Shown here piece by piece: positions 10,058 through 20,230 of a DNA stretch of 64,000 nucleotides; position 1 is the first letter of the stretch; every line of letters begins with the position of its first letter. The DNA is from Lithobates sylvaticus (taxonomy: Eukaryota; Chordata; Amphibia; Anura; Ranidae). The notes under the pieces are model-generated. The model made no database searches and had not been told where the DNA came from. It saw only the letters and a list, made by a program, of their open reading frames with translations. The stretch spans positions 623,183,266-623,247,265 of the forward strand of contig CM053028.1 in NCBI GenBank assembly GCA_028564925.1, given 5' to 3'. The translations under genes and the position numbers were made by a program.

Positions 10058-10166
10058 CTGTGCTGATCACTGGAGGATCTTCCTCCTCTTTACACTGTCT
10101 TACATTCTTCATATACTTCACTTTGTTACCCGTATCTTCGATTTTAACAACAATCAGGCCGTCACC
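10058..10166 (-). CDS. M1 exon: acidic FAX-like module
   Basis: Minus-strand acceptor ACCCAG, donor CAG|GTGAGG, phase 0 to 1 (109 nt). Encodes GDGLIVVKIEDTGNKVKY, then a Lys/Glu stretch and DPPVIST. It follows, in phase, the DGSS exon at 15375-15472; the Penelope-like element sits in the intron between them. No finger exon was found beyond it in the window. Confidence 0.75.
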
Positions 10167-10215
10167 CTGGGTAAAATGTAAAGTGCTTTCAAAAACACTC
10201 CGAGGGCATTGTCTA

Positions 10216-10227
10216 CCCCCCCCCCCC

Positions 10228-10291
<64 letters not shown>
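10216..10291. repeat. Poly-C tract (about 76 bp, one GG interruption)
   Basis: Almost unbroken C from 10216 to 10291. On the minus strand, where M1 is transcribed, it is poly-G and lies about 50-125 nt upstream of the 10166 acceptor. The true length may differ because such tracts assemble poorly. Confidence 0.9.
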
Positions 10292-10956
10292 AGAACATCA
10301 GGTTAATCTCAAGAAAAAAGTGGAGCAACACGTCACCTTACTGACTAAGAAGATCCTTCATTATGGATCTGGAGACACCGTCTGCTGAGACGTGAAATAG
10401 CGGGTCAGATATTCCCAGCCCCGCCCACTATACGATAAGGTGCAGAAGACAGAGTCATATGTCCTCGAGAAGCAAAACCGGTGAGAAGTATATGGAGGAA
10501 CTTCATGGATTAAATAAAAGTTATATGAAAGATAATTGATTGTAACTTCATCACCAGAGAAATAATTCCTTGACAGAAATGGCAAATCACTGACTGACTT
10601 TACTTCCCATCTGGATGTAATATTTAGTCTGATTCAGGAACCATGGAAAGTTTTGGGCTTGGCAGTGAACACATATATAAAGGGAGGGGATTTTAGTACA
10701 ACATGCCACATCCTATATATATAAAGAAAAGAAAGTGGGGGATCCCCTAAGGGTTTGGACTTTTAAGGCATGCTAAATGTGTGACCCCAGATAGAACATG
10801 AGATTATATATAATAGAAATTGTTTATTACAAAAATTGTATACAAAAAAGGAAATTTTTGACAATGTTACAATAAAAAACTTTTTGGAATATTTGAACAA
10901 TATTGAATATAGAAAATACAATATATTATATAGATATGTATTGTAGGCGTTGACTC

Positions 10957-11017
10957 ACACCTGACGCGTTTCGGAGGTTTTTTCTAAAAAAACACACTTT
11001 CTCCTTCTTCAGAGGTA
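10957..11017 (-). ncRNA. Hammerhead-ribozyme-like motif of the Penelope-like element
   Basis: On the minus strand the order is ACCT - CTGAAGA - A - GGAG - ~24 nt - CTCC - GAAA - CGCG - TC - AGGT. ACCT/AGGT can form stem I, GGAG/CTCC stem II, with the conserved CUGANGA and GAAA boxes and a GUC cleavage triplet; stem III is minimal. Small-stem-III type I hammerheads are known in Penelope-like elements. One extra A between core and stem II is unusual. Not tested by covariance search. Confidence 0.55.
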
Positions 11018-12654
11018 GGAGCGCAACATTCCTAATATCTAAGAAACATTGTGATAGAACAGTTTGTCAAAAAGGTGAACCTTAATATGTATATTAGAGT
11101 TTACAACATGAAATCATTATTTTGTATATATATATATACACACATATAGACGAAGTGAATTCACATACCGTTTTCAGGAATATTCCAAAATGATTAAAAA
11201 TGATAATGGCTGGGAGGAGGAGCTTCTTGGACAGGCCCGTCTTGGATGGTATAATTTAGTCAAAGATTTTTTTTGTTGGATTCGATGGTTCACTGGGATT
11301 GTATCCTGTGTCCCAAATAGCTGGAGTCCCAGGACTGTTTAATCTGGCGTGACGAAGACGAGAGTCGTCTGTGAGACACACTGAGGTCGGGTATGGAAGC
11401 CCTGATGAATCAAAATATTTATGAGTATTTGTGTATGAGGGGTTAAATGAGTGTACAATAAGATAGAAAACACCACTCAAGATGTAATTTATATATTTAG
11501 CACAGACCTATATTCTGTGTTTGTGGGTGAATCTTCGTTGGGTTGGATTGATGTTTATAATATCATTAACGATTCGGTAAATCTGAGAAGAAAATTGATC
11601 AAAAATGTCCATAATGAGAAAAAGAATCCTAATCACCAAGGAGTTACCCTCCCAGGGAGATGATTCACAAATCTATGGCTTTAAATTGTTGAAATATAGC
11701 TGAAAAATATATAGCTGTGTTGTATTTATTTATATATAAGATATTTGATTCTCTATTAACACCCCCGCTGGACAGACAGGAACTTGTGTCCTCCGGTCCA
11801 GTGGCAGGTATAAGACACAATGAAAAAAGATCTCCCCAGTGTTTGGCTCCCAAACAGGCACCAACCATGGCTCCAGACAGAGCACACATGTATCGACAGT
11901 AAGGTACCACCCAACGCCAGGGACAAACACCCCCCCATACCGCTGAAATTTAACAATGAACAACCAGAATTAAAGCCATAATTACCCCTGTGTTTGCTTC
12001 AAGAACCGCTCGTCTCCTCCTCAGACCGACAACTGCAGTCTATTGAGTGGGACGAGCGGGCTATTTGAGTAAGATTCCCCGCCTGGCAATCAGCTGTTCA
12101 CAATACAGCTGATTGCCATATGGCGAGGAGGTGTGTCGGCGCCTCTCTCACTCGGCCCCCCGAGTGCTGCGCGCGCATCCGGGTCCCGCGCACCAATCAA
12201 TGGTCACGCATTGTGGCCCGGACACGCCCACAGCTCCCGCCGGCACGTCAAGCTTCAACGGCGAGCAGCGTGTGCTCGCCGGGTGAAGCAATATGGGGAC
12301 CCGGCGCCAGGCACTGACGCCGGAATTCCCCTGTATGCCGCTCCGTCCATTGAACAATGGGCGGGCGGCAGGGCGTGCCGGGCGGCTCACTGGACGGCCC
12401 CTCATCCCTCGTCACTGCCATGTAATTATAAGAACGGGAGGCTGACGTCATATGAAGCTCCTCCAGCCAGGCAAGCATATTACAGCGAATCTGAAACATA
12501 AAGAGCAAAGAGGGAAAGGAACAGAGATATATTGATATACCATAGCAGATGACATTTGTAGACAGATTAATGTCTTACAGTTCATATAAATACAGAACAT
12601 AGCTTAATTGTATAATGTCACAGAGAAAGATAGAGAACCGTCATCTATTCCTTT

Positions 12655-12860
12655 ATCTATTTATATCCAGGTTACAAGGGCTAGATATCATATATAAAGG
12701 AAGGGATATTTTGTGGAGAGACAGATATTTATTATATCCAAATTGTATATTATATGTTGTGGACATCACACCTATATAAAGGATTTTTATAGAGAAACAG
12801 GTCTTTTTATTATTTATATCCAAATTGTACATTATGTGTTGTGGACAACATATACTATAT
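12655..12860. repeat. Short tandem duplication in the Penelope 3' region
   Basis: TATATCCAAATTGTA.ATTAT.TGTTGTGGACA recurs (about 12735 and 12820), with a diverged third unit before it. AT-rich, non-coding. Confidence 0.55.
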
Positions 12861-12990
12861 ATGGAATTAGGGAAGATAAGCTGGGGTATTTGGATGGGAT
12901 TGATGTATTGTCCCTGAGGCGGGCACATAGTCACATCCACAGCATGGGTGGGGACTGAATTATAATTACCCACGAGGGTGGTAGGGTTGT

Positions 12991-15270
12991 TTATTTTTCC
13001 ATCCCGCCGGAGGAAAAGCCTTCCAAAAATGGCTTAAACCAAATTGCCTCATTGAGGCCTGGGGTGTGGGTTGCCCTGAGCTTAAAAATCCATCGTGCTT
13101 CCAATTGGAGGAGAGATTTGTTCCAGTCTCCTCCTCTTGGATTAGGATGGATACGGTCCAAAATAAGAAATTTAATGTTGGGAAATTTGCCCGCATGTAC
13201 AGTGATGGTATGTCTCCCAAGGGGGAGATCTGGGTCACATGTTTTCATGCTGTGGATGTGTCTATAGGCCCTTCTCCAAAATTCCAGCTTGGTTTTCCCT
13301 ATATAGAAACAGGAACAGTCGCATTGTAGTAGATAAATAACACCTAACGTTTTACAATTAGCAAAATGTCTAGCTTTGAATATTTGGCCATTTGGTAGTT
13401 TCGGATTCTTCTCCACCCACATGTATCTGCAGTATCTACAGGACCCACATGTATAAGTACCCTTATATTTGCAGTGTGTCTTGGTGTCGACATTGAATTC
13501 ACTGCTCGTTATCTGATCCCTCAGGGAGGAAGTTCTCCTGTAGGTGAATAAAGGTTTTTCTGTAACGTATGGGCCTAGAGTGGGGTCCTCAGTTAGAAGG
13601 TGCCAGTATTTCTGTATTATTTTTTTAGTCTGCTGTTCCTGATTGCCATATCTGGATATAATTCTCAAAGGATTATTCTCATTTTTGGGTTTTTTTGAAT
13701 GTATAAGATGGTCTCTACTACGTAAGCAGGCCTGTTGGAAAGCCCTTTTTAATGAGGCATGAGAATATCCCCTTTCCAGGAGCCGGTCACGGAGATTGTC
13801 GGCCTCTTGTTTGAAAATATTATCATCCGCACAGTTGCGTCTGATTCTTAAGAACTGACCGTATGGTATCGAGTTTAATAAGGGTTTTGGATGAAAGCTG
13901 GTCGCATGCAAAATTGCATTTCCAGCTGTTGGTTTTCTATAGAGCTTGGTGAGTAACTTGCCTTCCTCACCCTTATAAACTTCCACATCCAAGAACGCAA
14001 TATTCGTGGGGCTGAATGACATAGTAAATGTTAGATTGAATTCATTCCTGTTCATCCTAAGTAGGCATTGTTGTAACAGGTCAACTGGGCCGTCCCAGGC
14101 GATGAAGATGTCGTCGATGTACCGGTACCACCCCAAAATGTGGTCCGTGTACATCGACAAGTCCTCATCGCCTAGGACGGTTTTCTCCCACTCCCCCAGG
14201 TACAGGTTGGCGTAGGATGGGGCACAACAAGTCCCCATCGCTACCCCCTGTACCTGGAGGTAGTGGGAGCCATTGAAGGTAAAAGCATTGTGTTCCAATA
14301 TGAATTCAAGTAAAGTGGTCATGAATTCACCGTATGCGGGATCGACACCCATGTCACTTGATAGAATATGTTTAATTGCTGCTATACCCTTGCTGTGGGG
14401 AATGGAACTATAAAGTGCCTCCACATCAACGGTTACTAAGAGTATATGATCCGGTACAATAAGACCATCTATAATTTGCAGAAAGTGCATGGTGTCCTTC
14501 ACGTATGACGGTAGATTCATGACAAAGGGTTTGAGGAATTCATCAATTAGTCGACTGGCGTTCTCGCTTATAGATCCCACCCCTGAAATTATTGGTCTCC
14601 CAGGTGGTTTATCTCTATTTTTGTGGACTTTGGGAAGAGCATAGAATGTGGGTGTTTTGGGGAAGTCATTCCGGATGAACTTCCATATTTGTTTTGTGAT
14701 AGTATTGTTTCTAAGGGCGGAGTCGACAATTTCATAGAATTCTCCATTGAATTTATTAATGATACTATTAGGCATGCGTCTATACCAGTTATGGTTTTTT
14801 AAGATATCAGTACACATATTGGTATATTGTTCATTGTCCATAAGGACAACATTGCCCCCTTTATCTGATGATTTTATTACAATTTTGGTATTTTTAGCCA
14901 GATTTCCTAGAGCTATATTTTCATTTTTTGTTAAATTGGTTTTTGCAGGGGTAGAGATTTTTAATCTATTTAGATCTTTATCTACTAGTTTGAGAAAGGC
15001 TGCTGCATTAGGGTTCGTGCTCGGTGCTGGACAAAGGTCTGATTTCTTTTTGAGTTTTGACGTGTTTTTAGTAACTAACGTATCCTGTCTATCCACAGAT
15101 TCCAGAATTTTTTGGAGATCGATTCGGTCAATAAGATCGGCCGGGTCGCTCTCCTCTAAAAGTGCCACCAGGTGATTTAGTGCTTGATTTTCTTGAGGGG
15201 TACGGTCTGGGGAGACCCCCTGTTTATCAAATAGTTTTTTTAGAATTAATTTTCTAACGTATAACTGCAA
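12991..15270 (-). CDS. Penelope-like reverse transcriptase / GIY-YIG endonuclease
   Basis: A continuous 759-residue frame. From the N-terminus: a helical start (LQLYVRKLILKKLF), then RT motifs including DVEALYSSIP (motif A), QGVAMGTCCAPSYAN (motif B) and YRYIDDIFIAWDG (motif C, catalytic Asp pair), then LYRKPTAGNAILHA typical of Penelope RTs, and a C-terminal GVIYLLQC..CFYIGKT nuclease with the GIY-YIG arrangement. The family performs target-primed reverse transcription. The counted first codon is TTG; the frame runs on upstream to about 15297, so the real N-terminus is missing. No internal stop was seen, so the insertion may be fairly recent. Confidence 0.88.
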   Translation of the reverse strand: MQLYVRKLILKKLFDKQGVSPDRTPQENQALNHLVALLEESDPADLIDRIDLQKILESVDRQDTLVTKNTSKLKKKSDLCPAPSTNPNAAAFLKLVDKDLNRLKISTPAKTNLTKNENIALGNLAKNTKIVIKSSDKGGNVVLMDNEQYTNMCTDILKNHNWYRRMPNSIINKFNGEFYEIVDSALRNNTITKQIWKFIRNDFPKTPTFYALPKVHKNRDKPPGRPIISGVGSISENASRLIDEFLKPFVMNLPSYVKDTMHFLQIIDGLIVPDHILLVTVDVEALYSSIPHSKGIAAIKHILSSDMGVDPAYGEFMTTLLEFILEHNAFTFNGSHYLQVQGVAMGTCCAPSYANLYLGEWEKTVLGDEDLSMYTDHILGWYRYIDDIFIAWDGPVDLLQQCLLRMNRNEFNLTFTMSFSPTNIAFLDVEVYKGEEGKLLTKLYRKPTAGNAILHATSFHPKPLLNSIPYGQFLRIRRNCADDNIFKQEADNLRDRLLERGYSHASLKRAFQQACLRSRDHLIHSKKPKNENNPLRIISRYGNQEQQTKKIIQKYWHLLTEDPTLGPYVTEKPLFTYRRTSSLRDQITSSEFNVDTKTHCKYKGTYTCGSCRYCRYMWVEKNPKLPNGQIFKARHFANCKTLGVIYLLQCDCSCFYIGKTKLEFWRRAYRHIHSMKTCDPDLPLGRHTITVHAGKFPNIKFLILDRIHPNPRGGDWNKSLLQLEARWIFKLRATHTPGLNEAIWFKPFLEGFSSGGMEK

Positions 15271-15374
15271 ATCTTTATAAACCTCAAACTTGTTGGTGAT
15301 TCAGGAACCATCACCAAACCATTTTAAGGCACCTCCTCTGTAGATTCAGGTGGATGAAATGTAATTTGTGGTAC

Positions 15375-15472
15375 CTGATCCTCCTGAGGGATCTCTTGAT
15401 CTTCCAGTGTGGGGTCCCCGAAATACAGAGGATGGGGACATCTCTCTGGGGGATTTCTGTTACTGGATCCAT
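15375..15472 (-). CDS. M1 exon: DGSSNRNPPERCP module
   Basis: Minus-strand acceptor TTCTACAG, donor CAG|GTACCA, 98 nt, phase 1 to 0. Encodes DGSSNRNPPERCPHPLYFGD, then an acidic Gln-rich tail with IPQEDQ. Follows the KRAB-like exon at 15597 in phase. Confidence 0.82.
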
Positions 15473-15596
15473 CTGTAGAAAACACACACACTGACTGAAT
15501 ACATTGGTTCTATGTCTTTATATCAGAGGATGTGTGTATCTAGGTGGATCCTCAATACTCTTCTCTCCTTTACAAGAAATTAAAGTCTCCTCTTAC

Positions 15597-15702
15597 CCGG
15601 TGATGTGAAGGGTGGCCGCTTCTCCATCATGGCGTCCTTGTAGAGATCCTTGTGTCCTTCTATATACTCCCACTCCTCCATGGAGAAATAGACAGTGACA
15701 TC
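15597..15702 (-). CDS. M1 exon: KRAB A-box-like
   Basis: Minus-strand acceptor GGTGTCAG, donor CGG|GTAAGA, 106 nt, phase 0 to 1. Encodes [20 protein letters not shown], then [15 protein letters not shown]. The V.FS.EEWE core matches the KRAB A box, a module that in tetrapods binds co-repressors; in frogs the match is partial and repressor activity is uncertain. Paralogues: 42163 (-), 52353 (+). Confidence 0.85.
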
Positions 15703-15806
15703 CTGACACCTTATAGGAACCTGACATACACAATGATACAGTCATCATCCCGACATATCCCTTGTCTGTTACTGGATAATATCCCAGAATTCCCGGCACC
15801 GCTCAC

Positions 15807-15935
15807 CTCTCCCGTCAGCAGCTCAATGATCTTCTGGGTGACTTCTAGGATCTTACCATCTTTGTTTCTCTCAGCTGTTGGCGAGAGAGGTGGAGGCACC
15901 TTGATGTTATCCAGCTTCTTTATTGGTCCATAATT
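15807..15935 (-). CDS. M1 exon: second LTGE helix module
   Basis: Minus-strand acceptor GTGTAG, donor GAG|GTGAGC, 129 nt, phase 0 both sides. Encodes NYGPIKKLDNIKVPPP, a Ser/Pro stretch, then ERNKDGKILEVTQKIIELL and TGE. The IL.LT..II.LLTGE helix repeats the pattern of exon 16311. Confidence 0.82.
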
Positions 15936-16015
15936 CTACACAAGATATTACAATAATTATTACCACATCATTCACTACACGTGATTTAACAAACATCTTA
16001 TGTGACCTCCCAGAA

Positions 16016-16310
16016 TCCTCCTCTCCAGTCAGGTCTGTGTTTTATTAATAGAGATAAGAGTGATGTCATGTGAGCCCCCAGAATCCTCCTCACCTCTTCG
16101 GTCAGGTTTGTGTTTTATTAATAGAGAAAAGAGTGATGTCATGTGACCCCCCAGAATCCTCCTCATCTCTCCGGTCAGCTCTGTTTTATTAATAGAGATA
16201 AGAGTGATGTCATGTGACCTCCCAGAATCATCCTCACCTCTTTGGTCAGGTCTGTGTTTTATTAATAGAGATAAGAGTGATGTCATGTGACCTCCCAGAA
16301 TCCTCCTCAC
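16016..16310. repeat. ~70 bp tandem array next to and copying an exon-intron junction
   Basis: About four units between 16016 and 16310 share TTTATTAATAGAGATAAGAGTGATGTCATGTGA and, on the minus strand, a version of CTGGAGAG|GTGAGG, the donor of the exon at 16311. The array starts right at that donor. Some units keep GT (about 16087 and 16230), others have lost it. The minus frame stays open from the exon through the whole array. Confidence 0.85.
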
Positions 16311-16388
16311 CTCTCCAGTCAGCAGGTAGATGATCTCCAGTGCGAGGTGCAGTATCCTATTGGTCACGTTCCTCCTTTTTTTCCCCAT
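16311..16388 (-). CDS. M1 first coding exon: LTGE helix module
   Basis: Encodes MGKKRRNVTNRILHLALEII, then YLLTGE, ending GAG|GTGAGG in phase 0. The Met at 16388 is chosen because paralogous frog ZNF proteins start with M followed by a basic stretch; the frame is open upstream to 16433 (LPTRSLFPESSLR), so an upstream start is possible. The helix may mediate protein contacts; unknown. Confidence 0.7.
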
Positions 16389-16442
16389 CCTCAGTGAAGA
16401 CTCCGGGAACAGACTCCTCGTGGGAAGGACCAACTAATAATG

Positions 16443-17007
16443 TTTTTCTGCAATAATAGTAAATGTATATATTTAGTGAAACACCTGCCAGTATCACATG
16501 ATTTCTCTGTTGCCATGAGATGATGGCAGACCCTCAGCAGCCATATGGACTGACATCATAAATCGTACATAGGTGTGTAATGAGGGCTGAACTCTTCTAA
16601 ATGGAAAACAGAGGACCGAAATCACCGCCCCAATCTGATCAGAGCCCCACCCCCTGTGGGGACAAATAAGAGGGACAATTTTACTAATAATACAAAATGA
16701 TAAAAACTATTTTAACGACAAACTTATGTATTATTAACAAAATTAATTAAACAGATACATTATAATTATTAACAGTGATAATATACAGCCCAATCCCCAG
16801 TAATAATAATACATAGAATATGGTCACTGTCATACATTGTTAGCTGTAACCAGCTGCCTGTCTACCATCCATCATCATTATCCCCCCCCCCCCCCCCAGC
16901 ACCGGAAGCTTCCCTCTCACGTCTGCCCTTTGGCTACAGCACTTCCGCGGTGTGCGTTCCACAGCCAATCAGCAGTTTCTGGGTTCCCATAGAGATGAGA
17001 TGCAAGG
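16443..17007. other. Upstream of M1, no gene seen
   Basis: AT-rich (16680-16850) with a poly-C run near 16882. This would hold the M1 promoter if M1 is expressed; no clear element was recognised. Confidence 0.4.
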
Positions 17008-17535
17008 GGCGTTCCGTCAGATTAGGCAACCTGTCAGATTTTGTAACGGAAGTGATGTTCCATCATGGCCATCTTGCTACTATCCGCACTTGGCCACACT
17101 AAGCCTACAGTCTGAAGTCGCCAAGCAAACATCTTTTTACACCCACTGAATTCTTGCATTTATCACTTATTTTTACCAGTAAACTGAGCTTATATAGTGA
17201 AAAAACAGTATTTAGAAGTCCATGGCACTGTTTTGATGTTGAATTTTAAAAGCAGCGGCTGTAGCAAGCCTGCTGATCTGTCAGAAGACCGCTGATTTTA
17301 AAATTCAACATCAAAACAGTGTCACAGACTTCTAATTACTGTATTTTACTATATAAGCTCAGTTTACTGGTAAAAAGAAGTGTGAAATGCAAGACTTTGG
17401 TGGGTATAAAAAGATGTCCACCTGGTGACTTCAGACTGTAGGCTTACTGCAACCGAGTGCAGGGTGTACCAAGATGGCTGTGATGGAACGTCACTTCCCT
17501 TACAAGATTTGACGGGTCGCCTAATCTGATGGAAC
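17008..17535. mobile_element. Foldback element, two ~250 bp inverted arms
   Basis: Left arm from GTTCCGTCAGATTAGGC through GTTTTGATGTTGAATTTTAAAA; right arm is the inverted copy (TTTTAAAATTCAACATCAAAAC through GCCTAATCTGATGGAAC). The centre is near 17270 with a loop of about 30 bp. Arms differ at scattered bases. No coding capacity. Confidence 0.85.
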
Positions 17536-18310
17536 AAGGGGGTCTGGAGTGGAGCTCCACCGATGACAGGAAGCATGAGGCCTCCACTCCACTTTTTTTT
17601 TTTTTTTTTACTGAACTGTATTGTGAATCTCTGCAGCTGGAGCTCCACTATCACAGGAAACATGTGGCCTCCACACAACGCCACCTTTTTTTATTTTTAA
17701 ATGAACTTTAATGTAACAAACAACAAATAGACAATACTACAGGAAGTGGAGGTCACATGATTTCTGTGTAGAGTGGAGCTGCAGTGACTGCAGCCTGCAG
17801 CAGATACTGAGTCCGTTCTGTTGGGATTTGCAGAAATACAAGATATTTTTAGGAGGTTTTGTACTTTCTGTTAAAGTGCTGTCCTTAAAGCGGAGCTCCA
17901 CCCTAAAGTGGAACTTCTGCTCATCGGATTCCTCCCCCCTTCCGGTGTCACAATTGGCACCTTTCGGGTGGAGGGGGGACAGGGTAGCTGTCTTTGACAG
18001 GTATCCTTTCCCACTTCCGGAAGTATGCCACGGCGCGATGCGATGTTTGTAAAAGCAATTGAAAAAAAGCAAATAAAAAGAAATCAAAGATCATATGTGA
18101 TTTTAATGATTGGATTATAGTCCATTTTTTCACCCAAGTTTCACTCATTTTTCATATACGATTCTATTAGAAATAATTCAGCATCTTGGGTGGAAATATA
18201 TATAAATAGACACTTGTGTTTTTTGTTCTTGTAAAAAGTTTAAATTGTAATTAAAGATCTTCTTTAACATGTAGGTTTGTCCCACTAAAAATGCTGTTGT
18301 CTGTTCCCAG
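17536..18310. other. Upstream of the P1 finger exon, no gene seen
   Basis: Contains a partial ~100 bp duplication (GGAGCTCCAC..ATGACAGGAAGCATG..GGCCTCCAC at about 17550 and 17640), a T run, and a MITE fragment (AAAGCGGAGCTCCACCCTAAAG near 17886). The end carries the acceptor CTGTTCCCAG of the exon at 18311. Confidence 0.5.
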
Positions 18311-19178
<868 letters not shown>

Positions 19179-19265
19179 GAAGACATAAAATCCCAGTACT
19201 GTAACATTTGGTAATTAGTGCTGTGCAACACTCAGGACAGAGCTCCTTGAGCAGAAGGGAGCTTA

Positions 19266-19690
19266 AGCCCCATACACACGGTCGGATTTTCCGATGGATT
19301 CTGTCCTATCAGACAATGTTGTCGGAAATTCCGACCGTGTGTAGGCACCATCGGACAGTTTCCATCGGATTGTCCGACGGACAAAGTCCTATCTCCTGCT
19401 GGATAGATTTTTTGACAACAAAGTCCGATCACACCAAATCCGATCGTGTGTAGCGAATTCCGACGGACAAAGTGCTACGCATGCTCAGATCACATTACAA
19501 GACCAAAGCTATTGGCTACTAGCCTCTACGTAGTCCCGTCGTAGGCAACAAACGTCATCACGTTCAGAATGATCGGATTTTCCGACAACTTTGTCCGACC
19601 GTGTGTACGCAAAACCAACATCCGACAAAGTACGACGGACATGATCCGACGGACCTGGTCCTCGGATAATCCGCGCGTGTGTATGGGGCT
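19266..19690. mobile_element. MITE with TTA target duplication
   Basis: Ends AGCCCCATACACACGGTCGG and GCGTGTGTATGGGGCT, TTA at 19263-19265 and 19691-19693. Same family as 457-844. It lies just downstream of the dead finger exon. Confidence 0.88.
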
Positions 19691-19805
19691 TTAGTCTGTG
19701 TGGGTCAAGGTAACTATGGCCATGCATTTTGGGGTTACTACCTTTTTCTCAAGCCTCATCGGACACAGCTTTCTGTTTGTGCGTGTCAGCATCCCAGGAA
19801 AGGCT

Positions 19806-20230
19806 AATGCCCCGTACACATGATCAGATTTTCTGACAACAAATGTTGCATGTGAACTTGTTGGCTGAAAGTCCGACCGTGTGTATGCTCCATCAAACAT
19901 TTGCTGTCAGTCTTTCCGCCAACAAATTTTGGATAGCAGGTTCTCAAATTTTCCGCCAACAAAACGTTGTTATCGGAATTTCCAATCATGTGTACACAAG
20001 TCCGATGCACAAAAGTTCATGCATGCTCGGAATCAAGTATGAGCCGGAAGCGCTCAGTCTTGTAAAATTAGCATTCGTAATGGAGATATCACGTACGTCT
20101 TGTACGTCACTACGTTCGTAATTGTTGGCCAACATTTGTGTGACTGTGTGTATGCAAGATAAGTTGGAGCCAACATCCTTCGAACAAAAATCCATGTTTA
20201 TTTGAATCAGTATTTGAGATGGAGTACCAG
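19806..20230. mobile_element. Related MITE, right end decayed
   Basis: Starts TGCCCCGTACACATGATCAG and contains GTCCGACCGTGTGTATGC and TGACTGTGTGTATGCAAGAT, as in the previous element. No clean right terminus; the end is approximate. Confidence 0.7.

Larger units (their letters stand above)
10700..15297 (-). mobile_element. Penelope-like retroelement, 5' truncated, in an M1 intron
   Basis: The minus-strand coding region (12991-15270, open to about 15297) encodes a Penelope-type reverse transcriptase with a C-terminal GIY-YIG nuclease. The coding similarity starts abruptly at TNKFEVYKDLQLYVRK, next to 15297, with unrelated DNA upstream, so the 5' part including the upstream pseudo-LTR is missing. 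About 2 kb of non-coding 3' sequence follows and includes a hammerhead-like motif (10957-11017), a known feature of these elements. The lower boundary near 10700 is a guess. Confidence 0.75.

Noticed and set aside
10047-10344. Frames with poly-Pro or poly-Gly
   Set aside because: They come from the poly-C tract; only the acidic exon inside 10058-10166 is real.
12133-12501. GC-rich overlapping frames
   Set aside because: All frames are open because of base composition; no motif. Probably part of the Penelope 3' region or flank.
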